64,000 nucleotides of DNA from Rhea pennata (lineage: Eukaryota > Chordata > Aves > Rheiformes > Rheidae). Shown one piece after another: positions 27,501 through 39,500 of the stretch. Each line of letters starts with the position of its first letter. Within the stretch, counting starts at the first letter, position 1. A program made the position numbers and the translations under genes. The notes beneath the pieces are model-generated. The model made no database searches. It was not told the DNA's origin and saw nothing but the letters and a program-made list of their open reading frames with translations. The stretch spans positions 93,563,765-93,627,764 of the forward strand of contig NC_084663.1 of NCBI RefSeq assembly GCF_028389875.1, given 5' to 3'.

Positions 27501-30500
27501 CCTTTAAAAATTCAAGCAGAACAAGGAAAATTCCTTAGCCCTCATGGAGTAATAGTTACATATACCTCCTTAGTTTGCAAAAGTTATATTTTCATATAAT
27601 TCTTAAGTACTCCTCCTTTTTTGGTATGGTTGCTTCCCTTCTCATTTATTCTTGAGCTATACCTGGCATACTTGTCTCCTTTTATATCTTTTTCCCTGCT
27701 AATTACATCAAATTGATGGTTATGGCATCAGTTACCATCTCTGTGCTCTGTTTTTTCCTGCCCTGTTCAGAATTGCAGATCACAAATTTATCCCTGTTCA
27801 CTAACCTTTTTTTAAAGGACCAGCAACCAGGGCAAACACATGACTCTATGTTACTTCCCAGTATTTACCCTGGTTTTGCACAGCGTTGAGAATTCTCATG
27901 TTTTTAAACGTAAATATAATGCAACTTACTGTATGGTACTTGACTGAGATTAAGGTTATCTGAGCACTATTCCTGGCTCTCCTGGAGTCTTTGCTACTGT
28001 AAGCAGATAGTTAATTTTTCCTGTCCTCAACTCTGCTGTAAGAGGAGAGCAGTAATTGCTGCTAACTCTTGAAAATGCAGCTACTACTTCAGTTTCTGTT
28101 TCTTTCTTGCATCTATACACTATCAAACTCAATGAAAATTCTGATAGTGATTGTCATATGTGACGCTGAAGTATGAGTAATGTTCCAGGCCTCTTCTAAC
28201 CTAATTTGCTTTTCTTCCCCCAAGTGCTGAAGTTTATACCAGTTTTTTGACTAGCAGTTCTACATTCTAGGAGATGTCACTATTCAGATTGTTGATCATT
28301 TGTCTTTTCCTTTATATTTAAGACACTACAAAGCACAGCACTTGGACAACTTCTCAAATCTCATCGGTAAAAAGTATAAAAAGGCTGTTTTCAGGCAGTA
28401 TGCAGATGCAAGCTTCACCAAGCGCCTGGAAAATCCTCGACCTAAGGAAACTGGAATTTTGGGACCTATTATCAGAGCTCAACTCAATGACAAAGTCAAA
28501 GTAAGTGTATCAAATCAGAGATTATTTATAATATAGCAAATTTTCTGTTTGGCAAAGACCCATATGACCTAGTGTGGTTTGTTTTTTGTGAAATAATATA
28601 GCTAATGTTGTGAAAATCGGCCCTATTAAAAGATACAATTCCAAGTGACAGACTTATGGTTAAATTTTTCATCACTTTCTCTGTAATTTCTATGATTTTG
28701 TTTTATTTTACAACATAAACACATTTCATTCACAGTCTTTATAAAGAATATTTATATGTTGAAGCTAGTCCAAAATGAAGAAGCTTAGGTACAGATGGAC
28801 TTCTCAGGAAATTTAGAGCTGAGAATTAAGCTTCACAAGCCCCTCATTCCTAATGTTGTTATTTTTTCTGGCTATTTTAGATAATGGTACTCACTTTTCA
28901 TAGTTAGTTCTTTCATGGAGTTATTAAATGAAACTACAGAGCATTTGCATTAAAAGCTTGTGCTGCTGTTTTGCAATGTCACATCCCTTCTGTTGTCTGC
29001 TTAGTGATATATCAAGTGATATATCACAAAGTTTAATGACCCCTAGTTGCCACCATGACTGTGTGACTCTGACTTGGAATAGCACAATATTTCTTCTTTT
29101 TTTCTGGTTTCATCCGGAATAGGCTGGAGAGTTTGCCTTTCCTTCCCACTTCCCCTATGGGTCCTGGAACATGGGAAAATAATTTTTTTAAAGTATTTTT
29201 CTCCTATATTGAAGATTCTTAGGAACTTTAGTCAGTAACTTCATCCTCCTTGAGGCAATATGTGCCTAGCAGCTGCAAGAGAACATGTGCTTTTTTGATT
29301 TACCAGACAGAAGAAGCTGAACCCCACTCAATGAGTTCTACAAAGCCTAGCAGCAGGGGATCCTGCTAGGTACCAGCAGCATTTGGTCTGTAGATTATAT
29401 TACGAGATGGTGTTTTAAGGCATCTCTTCCCTTTCTAATACTTCTACAAGGCTGAAACCAGACAAATTCTACTGTAGCTGGAACTTTTAGTAATGTATTC
29501 AGATAAGGATTTTCTGGATACTAAATTCATTCTTTTTCACTTCCCTATCAATATAGATTGTATTCAAAAATAAGGCCCATCGACCCTACAGCATTTACTT
29601 CCATGGAGTGTCACTTTCAAAAAATGCAGAAGGAGCTAATTATCCTCTGGATACCACAAGTAAGAAACGAATGAATTGGATTTTGCATACCACTGACTGT
29701 TGTGGAGGGTTTCATTAGTTTGAAAGGGATGTTGTGGACTGGGAGAGCTGAAGTTTCTGTTCTTCCTTTACTGACCTATATTACCTTATAGAGAAACAAA
29801 GGTATTATATGCAAAACATAGATATTGGCACCTCATTTTGCTGTTCTTGTTTATGATTCTAGAGAAGGACTGGACTCAACTTCAGTTATTTGAAGTAGCT
29901 TCAACTGGCAAAACTGCACCGATTTCATTAAAAGGTGTAACATGACACTATCTAAAGATCTGGCACTAAATTTGTATCATCATTGTTCTTCCTCTTCATT
30001 TTTCCTTCAGGCAACAGCACCCAGAGTACAGGAATTCAACCAGGGATGACCTATACTTATGAATGGAAAATTGCTGAAACAGATCAACCCACTGCTCAGG
30101 ATGCACAGTGTATTACAAGGCTATACCATAGTGCTGTAGATATTGAGAGAGATATAGCCTCTGGACTGATTGGTCCACTTCTGATTTGTAAAAGCGAATC
30201 ACTGACCCAGAAGGGTGTGCAGGTAACATGTTTGGCAACATCACAGAGATAGATTCTGTTCATTAATATAATTTGAACTACAATGCAATTTGGTTCTGCT
30301 TGCCCTCTGCTTAATGTGCTGTGGAAAAGCTATCAAATTAATAGGTTTCTGAAGAAATGACTTGAAGAAATAGTTCTCTCATTGTCCACAACAGTTAGAG
30401 GAATGACATTCTGATTTTTTCAATATGAACAGCGTTTCAAGAAGAAGTGAGCCTGATTTGAAAGTCTCATTGTAGACGTGGTAGTAAACTTCCCTGCTTC

Positions 30501-33500
30501 TGTTATACCCTCACACTCTAAAGACATTTTGAGACACTCTGACTCAGACACTCTGTTAACAGATTTAAACCATCTGAAAATCTCAGACATCACTGAATCC
30601 AGAGCAACAAAAACAAGCTTAAGAAGTTTGGGAGAGCAGTTCTTCCTTTTTTTGTCCATGGAAATGTTGTTTGGCAAAAGCTTGAGTGTTACTTGAGAGA
30701 AAAAATGTTGAAAGGTTAGGTTTAAGTCAAACCAGGTAGCTGGCCCTTTTACAGAGAGACCAATTTAATGCTATCTGCATGCCAGCAGTGCTAGTGTCTT
30801 GCACAGTGTCCCACCATGGCTTGGTTGCAGCAGTAACAGTGTCACTTTGAAGTCTTGACCCCATAGTCCCTCTCACTTAATTCCTGGGTCTTATTTATCT
30901 CAAGTCTCGTAGAGCTTGTAGCTTGCATATAGGTAGTAGATTTGGGTCCTTAATACGTATAACTGCTCATAAAATGTATCTGTGCTGTGTTTATTGTCTT
31001 TCAGAAAAAAGCAGATATGGAGCAGCAAGCAGTGTTTGCTGTGTTTGATGAAAATAAGAGCTGGTACATAGAGGATAACATCAAGGACTACTGCAGCAAC
31101 CCTTCCAGTGTTAAAAGGGATGACCCCAAGTTCTATAACTCAAACATAATGCACAGTGAGTGGGAAATCAAGCTGAAGATTATGAAAACTCATGTGAGCC
31201 AAAGCATTCGATGATTGCTCATTCTCATATGTAGTGCAAAGAGGGAATTCTCTAGAGGGACAGTGATTGTCTAACCAGGACAGACAGTACGGTACAGAGA
31301 TTTACAATATTTTAAGGACTGGACTAGCTTTGGGCTGTGAAGCAAAGGCAAGAGTTATTTAACTTTGACACAGCATCCTACTGATAAGAGATATTATTTC
31401 CAGGGCTGGGATCTTCATCAAGGCTGTTGTGGTTTCAGCCCTGTGACAGTCTCTTTTACAGTACAAATGTGAGTCCAATTCAGTGAACTGATGTCAAAGA
31501 ACAAGAAGTTTTAAAATTCTAGCTCTTTAGTTTTTAAACTGGTGAGGCATGAAAATATTTAGACCTCTTCTATTTTGCTTTCTTTTTAGCAATAAATGGC
31601 TATGTGTCTGACAGCAGTGAAATCCTTGGATTTTGCCAAGATAATGTGGTTCAGTGGCACTTCTCCAGTGTTGGCACTCATGATGAGATTGTCTCTGTTC
31701 GTCTTTCTGGGCACTCTTTTCTATATCAAGGGAAATATGAAGATGTATTGAACCTTTTCCCAATGAGTGGAGAATCAGTCACAGTGGAAATGGACAATGT
31801 TGGTAAGTGGCCAGACTGCGCTGTCTATTTCGTAGCTCCTCTAAGACTTTCTTTAATTTCTTGTCCGTAAGGATATATCCAAATAGGAAAGTTTTTTGGA
31901 TAAACACAGCAACGGAAAATCTTGAATCATCCCCCAAACCAATTGATGTATATGGAGTTTTATTGTCTACACAAACTTGGTGCATGTCATAGCTGTATAC
32001 TGTGCCACTCTACTGTGGCTGTTTTAGTTTATCTTTTCCACCCCACAGTTAAGATTAGGGTTAGCAGTGGTCATTTTAAGGCTATTCTAAGTTTTCTTAT
32101 GGGAACAGTCCAGTATCAATTCCACTGTATGATTCACAGCTTTGCTACATACTTTTCCATCCTGAGTTAGCTAAAATGGGCCCAAGCTGTCAAATTATGC
32201 TAGTCACTGTTGAATATACCTCATCTCAGGCCTATGGTCATTTAGGAGCAGTAAAGTCTACCAGACTGAATCAGACCACTTGTCCATCAGTATCCATCTA
32301 ACAGGCTTAATAATGGAGATCCTGAAAAGATGACACTAGAAGTCACGTAGTGTGCACTTACAGCATTACCTGCCAAAGGGCAGAGATTCCTCCTCACTGA
32401 AGTATGTGAGTATTGGTGATGGTCTTAAAATCTCAGCTGGTTTAGATATATTTATCCTACTTAAATACTGATTAATGTTTCTTTATTTTTTGTCTATTTA
32501 AATAACTATTTCTTTAGGCCTTCTAAACTTCTTTTCAGTGATCTCACTGCCTCAAGGCCTTGTCAATTTTAAAAATGTATTACAAGTTAGGTGGGTTATT
32601 TTTATTATTTAAGACTAGGGAATCATTAAAACTCCATCAGACTTGATAGAAATTTCTCTGGTAATGGAGCTATACACTTCCCTGGTTTTGATCTGTGATC
32701 TGTTCTTTCCACCTAAGCCATGTTTTCTTTTGTGAATTTAGTTATTTTTGTTGGACATGAGGAAAGCTATGCAGATCACTAAAGTCTGATAAAACCAGAA
32801 AAAATCTATTTGACCTTTTATTAGAAGCTGTTTTTCTCAGGCTCTGTCATTCTGTGTTCTATTTGTCATTTCTGATAGTTCTAAAAGCAAACTATAACAA
32901 GCAAAGAACTCAAGCTGATGCTACTTAGGGAAACAGATTTTATATTGCTCTCTGCAGATTCTTGTTTCAAATGGAGAACTTAAGTTCTGTCTTGAAGGTT
33001 TCAATAAGCCCTCCAAAAACTAGTCATTTAGATGTTCTGCTTGGCAGCTTAATGTTTTGTGCCCAGACTCAAAATCCCACGTCCTCGGACAATCCCTTGT
33101 CCTGTTTTTTCAATCATTCAAAGGGGTTTTAAAATACAATGTGTTTGTAAAATGTTTGTGAACGTTGTCTCAGAAAATGTTTGTTGTGGACAGAATTGTT
33201 TTTCCTTGTGGCAATGCATACAACACTAAGGACAGAATAATTTTAACTTTTTACTTAGAAGACCCCAAATTTAGATCAAGATCTAAACAGAGGACCTTTT
33301 ATATCATTTCTTCCTCTTTCATCTCCATCTTTCTTTCATGGTGTGTATTTCAGCTCAGGTCCTATGTACAGCTTAATCTTTGGAGAAGAGCTCCAGCTCT
33401 TATATGTATTTATTTATATGTCTTAATTATTTTTTATTACAGTGTGAGCTCATATGAATCCCATCTGAGGATCAACACTCTGCTGTGGCAGGAGCTGTGG

Positions 33501-36500
33501 AAACAAACCCAGCAATTTGCCCTGTCCATTCATGTCATGGGCAAGATTAACTCCCATAAATAATGCATATTAGGAAAACAATTTTTATTTCAATTGCAGG
33601 TACTTGGCTTTTAGCATCCTGGGGTACCCCAGAGATGAATTACGGCATGAGACTGAGATTCAGAGATGCCAAATGTGACTATGAGGAAGATTACGCGTAT
33701 GATATTGTGGATTTTGCTTCCACTAAGACTGTTAAAAATGCGCTTTCCACCTCAGTTGAAGATGAGGGAGAAGAAGAAGAAAGTGATCAAGAGGACTTGG
33801 CTTATCAGGACTACCTGGCCAATGCTTACTCCATCCGAAGCTCAAGGAAGTCAGAAGGCAATGAAGAAACACAAAACCTTACAGCTCTGGCCTGGGAACA
33901 GTACTCTGGCACTGACACTGCGAGTTCTGAAGTGGCTCGTGGCTCAAACCCAGTGTCTAATAGGAGTAATGAATCTGCAAACACTTACATGCTCTTAGAA
34001 AGTCTTACCACTTCTCTTCCCTTAACTGAGGCTGAAAATTTGACATTACAGTCAAATTACGCATCAGTCACAGCAGAAGAGGATGTATTTTTAACTAGCA
34101 CAAGTGATGGAAAGTGTGACTTGGTATTTGAGAATAGAAGCCTAAGTAATTATGGAGTAGATCATAGTAATGTGTCTGGAAGTGAACACTTGTTGAGCAT
34201 TGAGGAAACCCAAATGAAAGCTGCAGAAGAGCTTCTCACTGATGGAAATTACAGTCATTTTTTTTCAGAAAAACATCAGGAGGAAAGCACAGGAAGAGGA
34301 AATGATAACATTGATCATAAAAGAAAAAGGCGAAACTCACTGGCCACTAAGTTTTACTCTGTCCGAAAGATGAGTGCCCTTCTACGTCATCTACGAAATA
34401 AAAATGTCTCATTCTCTGACAAGACAAATGAACCTCAATCCATGCGTCATCCAGAAAATACATCCAATGTAGCCATGGTGGGAATTGACCAGCTTCCAAG
34501 TGATTATGATGATGAACTGGAAGAGGAGGAAACTAAGATGGGTAATGACACGCATGCAATTAACTTGACACTTGCTTTGGAACTCACTGTAGAAAGAAAC
34601 GAATCTAATGCATACAGCCTCTCCGGATTTAATCTATCCAAAGATAAACAAGGAGGCACTTCTTTAGATCACCCTTTAGGTAATATAAGACCTAATTCCA
34701 GTCCTGCAATAGTGAAGAACTTACTGGAAGCATCATTGCCCAGAACTGTCAAGTATTCATCTAAAATGACAAATGAGGAATGGAATTTGGTCTCTGCAAA
34801 GGAGAGTCTGGGATTAGAGGCAAATTTAGATAAATCTGTTAGTGATAAATTAAATCATGGTCACAGAAATGGTACAGTATTCCTAAATGAGAAGCATATG
34901 AAGAAGTACTCGCATCTAACGGAAGGAAAACAGGGAGGGAGCCACATGCACTCAACTCTGAAAGGAAAGAAGAGGAGCAAGAATGATACTTTGAGTACAT
35001 TTGGAACCTTCATCAAAACCCGAAGGAAGAAAAAGGAATATCCAAAGACTACTTACTTACTGAGCCCAAGGAGTAAAAAGCCATCCAAACTCACCAAGCC
35101 TACTGTGAAGTTCAACTGCACATTGTTCCCAAGTGAGGCCAACCACACAACACAACCACATTACATCAATGCAACGGGGGCACCCAATGATGTCAACCAT
35201 ACAGTGCATCTGAGTAGAGCCAACCACGAAGGGTTGACAAACCACACACTGACCCCACGACAGTTTAAACCATCAATCACAATTGGGCTTCCCAATGAAA
35301 ATGGGGACTATGAATATGTTACGAGAGACTATTACAGTGAGGAAACATCAGGTGGTGAATATGAATACCATTATGTGAGCTTTGAAGACCCATACATGAC
35401 AGACCCAAAAGTGAATATCAAAGAACAACGTAATCCAGATACCATTGCTGGACATTACTTGCGTAGCAAAGGGAACGAGAGGAGATACTACATTGCAGCT
35501 GAAGAGGTTTTGTGGGACTATGCAGGATTTAAAAAAAGGTTTGGCTAAATTCTTTGCTTTCGTTTGACACATCATCCTAATACATACTGGGAAAATGTGG
35601 TTCAGATGCTGATAAAATTAAGAGCATCTATTACATGCGATGTGATTTCCAACATCTCGGTTATAGAATTCTATGGATTTTTCATGGGAGGTAGGGGACC
35701 CATTTAGAAATGTTATATAAAGAAATTACTGTAAGAAAGAAAAGCAAAATAACTCATTTTTTTCTTAGCCTCCTTTCATGGATTTACTAGAAACAGTCTT
35801 TAAAACAGTAGTTGAAAAACCCACCATAAATGGGTGGGGAGGGGAATTTCCAGTTAGTTTTGTTGTACTTGAATGACCTGTTTTAGTTTCACCTTGAGTT
35901 CTTGAATGCTAAAGGAGAGACAGAATAGAGACCCATTTGTACAAAGTCTTTCCAGGAATTTGATGGAATAACTGATCTAATATGTGCATGAGCTTGTCTT
36001 AAACGTTCCTGCTGTGTTTGAGTATTCAGATTTCATCATCAGAACTGATATTTCTACTTCCACTATGGGTTTTTTTAATTGGGAATTTTCTTTCAGCACA
36101 ACAATGAATGACAAAACACGTCAAAATGGGGGCAGCATCAAATATAAGAAAGTGATTTTTCGAAGCTATACAGATAGTACCTTTACAACTCCTCAGGAAG
36201 AAAATGAATATGAAGAACACCTTGGCATCCTGGGGCCAGTTATCCGGGCTGAAGTGGATGATGTCATCCTGGTGGGTTACTGTTTTGATATGTGTGCAGT
36301 ATGTTAGGATTCTTCTGGAGATCTAACAGGGTGACACAGAACTGTTTTGAATATACCAAAAAAAATTGAAAGAAAGCTCTAGAGGAAACACATTTTCAAG
36401 GCCAGAAATTGCAATGAGGACATAAGAGCACAGTGGCATGTTTCACTGAAGGGGTGTAAGAAGCCCCTTTCCTCTCCTCTCCACAGTAAATCCATGTCTG

Positions 36501-39500
36501 TTTTTCTTCTTTATATTTACCACTGTTACAGTGTGGTAAATACAGTTTATCAAATAACTCAAATTTATCAATTTTTAATCAAATCCTTGTTTATTAAATA
36601 CTGTTTTAATATAAAAGCAGGCTTAAGCTTAACAATAAATTTTTAAAAGATTTTTTAAACCTAGACATAATTGAAAATACTACTTTTTAGATGAAAAAGG
36701 GAACTTTTTTAAAGAGATTAAAAAATTTCCTTCCAAGATGAAAATACATCTTTGTCCAAAGAGTATACTTTCTTCTGAAAACTCTTGCTGTAAATGTGTT
36801 GGCCAGTTCTCCTGAAAACAAAAAGGATGGAGAGGAACTGTATCTCTAGTGATACAGTAGTATATTTGTTTTAGGAAGCAAATTAATGTAGACTTTTTGC
36901 TTCTGTCTGTATCATTCTCCATACAGTCTTCCAAAACAGAGGGATGGACTAGATAGGGCAGAGTTTACTTCAATATGAGTAGTATGCAATAGGAATATAT
37001 TGAGCTACGTTGAAAACGTGAGTAAGAAAAGAGAAGAGGCTGTCTGAATTTGGAAATATCATTCTGTAAGGGGAGGTAAATATATAATCTCTAGGATTAA
37101 GGAGAAGCACTGGCTTCAGTGAGAGTGATACATGCAGAGGTCTCGTGTTACAATATGGTTATCTTTTACCCTTCTCTAGTGCAGCCTCACAGAAGAGCAG
37201 AAGGAGTAGAAACTCCCAGTCTCACTGTTTGCTCTAAAGAAGTATATCCAGTAGCGAAGACCTGCAATAAAAGTCCTAGGACCCTAGGCTTGATAGAAGA
37301 TGGGGCCTTGGACGCGTGCTTCATGCTTTCCAATTAACTGCTTGCATCGAAGGGTGTCACTCTCTGAGATCTCAAAGGCTATAGCTGCCAGATTTGCTGT
37401 GTACAACTTGGCCTGTAATCATTGTACAAATTGGGACTCTGCTTTAAGATCACTGAAATGTATTATCTGGGGACTCTGTTTTAACCCAAATTCACTGATC
37501 AGAATCTACTGCTTCTTTTTCTAGGTTCATTTTAAGAATATGGCATCCAGACCGTATTCCCTTCATGCTCATGGACTCTTCTATGAGAAGTCCTCTGAAG
37601 GGAGCATTTACGATGATGAGTCTAGTGCTTGGTTTAAGGAGGATGATGCTATTCAACCAAATAACAGCTATATATATGTATGGTATGCAAACAGGCGATC
37701 TGGACCTGTGCAGTCAGGAGCAACTTGTCGGTCCTGGGTCTACTATTCTGATTTAAATATGGTAAGGAAGGCAAAATAGAGGTGGTAGTGTTACTGGGAT
37801 TGATGTGACTGTGCAGTTCTGGAAAAGTAAGCTGCAGAATGCTTTTTAGATAGCTGTCCTTTCTTTGGGGTCTGATGTTCCCCTGTCTGATATCTAATCT
37901 CTTACATTGAGTTAAAAGAGGGAGTAAACCTGCAATTCTTGTAATATGAAAAATTCAAATTAGTGAACTCTTTGGTAGATTAGGCAGGGGAGAGTTAATG
38001 GGAAGTCAAACCTTTTCTCTTAAGTTTTCAAGACATGATGTATTTCTGCAGAACACTATGGGTTTTAGATCAGGCCCTCAGTTAGCAGTATAGCACAGTC
38101 GACAAATTCCCCCCGGCAGCCTAGAATTTGAAGTCTAATGTAAAAGCACAGGTTGGATATGCCCTATTCCTCCTAAAAGATAGGAGCAATAACCTGCCTT
38201 TCAGGGCGGGGGGGGGGGGTGACAATTGATGAACAAATATTGTTTTGCATCTTTCTCTGGTTAATTTGAACTAAGTCAAAAACAGAAGAATAAACAGAGT
38301 GGAAAATCAAGGTATTTTGAAGTTTCTGTAACACAAAATCATAGGTCACTAATCAATTACAATTCTTGAAGACAATTTTAAAACAGCAGATAGAGTTTGA
38401 CAAATCTTTGTTTTTAAATTTGCAACTTTCAAAACAAGACCACACATGAGAGACTACTAAACTAAATAGAAATAGAATGAGAGAGGCAGGACTCATGGAT
38501 CAAATCTACAGGGAACTGGGAGGAGATTAGTACAGTGTTAATGTGGGTAATCCACAAGGGTCCACATGAAGCCAGAGTCTGTAATATGTGATTAATGAGA
38601 AGTGGTAGGAATTGTGAATAACGAAGTTAACAAAATCTGCCAATGACAAAATCATTTAGATTACTAAATTAGATATCTAAATTATCATTTAGATATTCCT
38701 ATTAGTTTAGGAGAGGAATTTGAACATCACAGGCTCTGTGAAGGATTTTCCTCAACATTTAGCTATTGTCAAAAAGAGAAGATTGGGGTGCATAAGAAAT
38801 AGATTATGGAATAAAACAGAACACTATGGGGCTGTAATATGAATTAGTTGTGCAGCCTCACGTGGAATGCTAAACATACTATTTCAAAGTGGTTATTGCA
38901 GAAATTTGGCGAATTCACGAAAGAGCAAATGAAAATGACTTCAGAATGAGGAAAAACGAGTGAAAGAATGAGAAAGAAGGAGCAGAGAAGAAACCTGATG
39001 TTGGCTAAATTCAGAGACAGGGTCCTTTTTTATCTCTAGCTTGCAGGTAATCCACCCTTAGCAAATCCTCAAATTCAAAAAGCTAAACAAAGGCTCAAAG
39101 AAGTAGTTTTATAAGAATGCAAATTCTTGCATTTTGACGTCTTTTGAGAAATCCACTCATAATATGGATTTACTGTTTTCTAGGAAAAAGATATTCACTC
39201 TGGTTTGATTGGGCCAATACTGATATGTCAGAAAGGAACCTTCAATATGTCGAACAACAACAGAACACCGACTCGAGAATTTTTCTTACTTTTTATGGTC
39301 TTTGATGAAGACAAAAGCTGGTATTTTGACAAATCTTCTAGAAGGCCTTGTACTGAGAAGACCCAAGAGATGCAAAAATGCCACAAATTCTATGGTACTT
39401 ACTCCCTTTTGCCTATTACTCAGTCTATTCGGAGGGTATAGGGAAAAGGCTTGGAATTGGATGAATCTCAGCTCACTGTGTCTTTGAACATACCTAAGTT

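Noticed and set aside
29862-29937. Possible extra exon between F5 exons 9 and 10
   Set aside because: The segment is in an intron that joins correctly without it, and the human protein has no insert at this position.
33165-33563. 132-codon open frame just before F5 exon 13
   Set aside because: It lies wholly in intron 12, is AT-rich with a hydrophobic low-quality peptide, and is not in a splice relation with exons 12 and 13.
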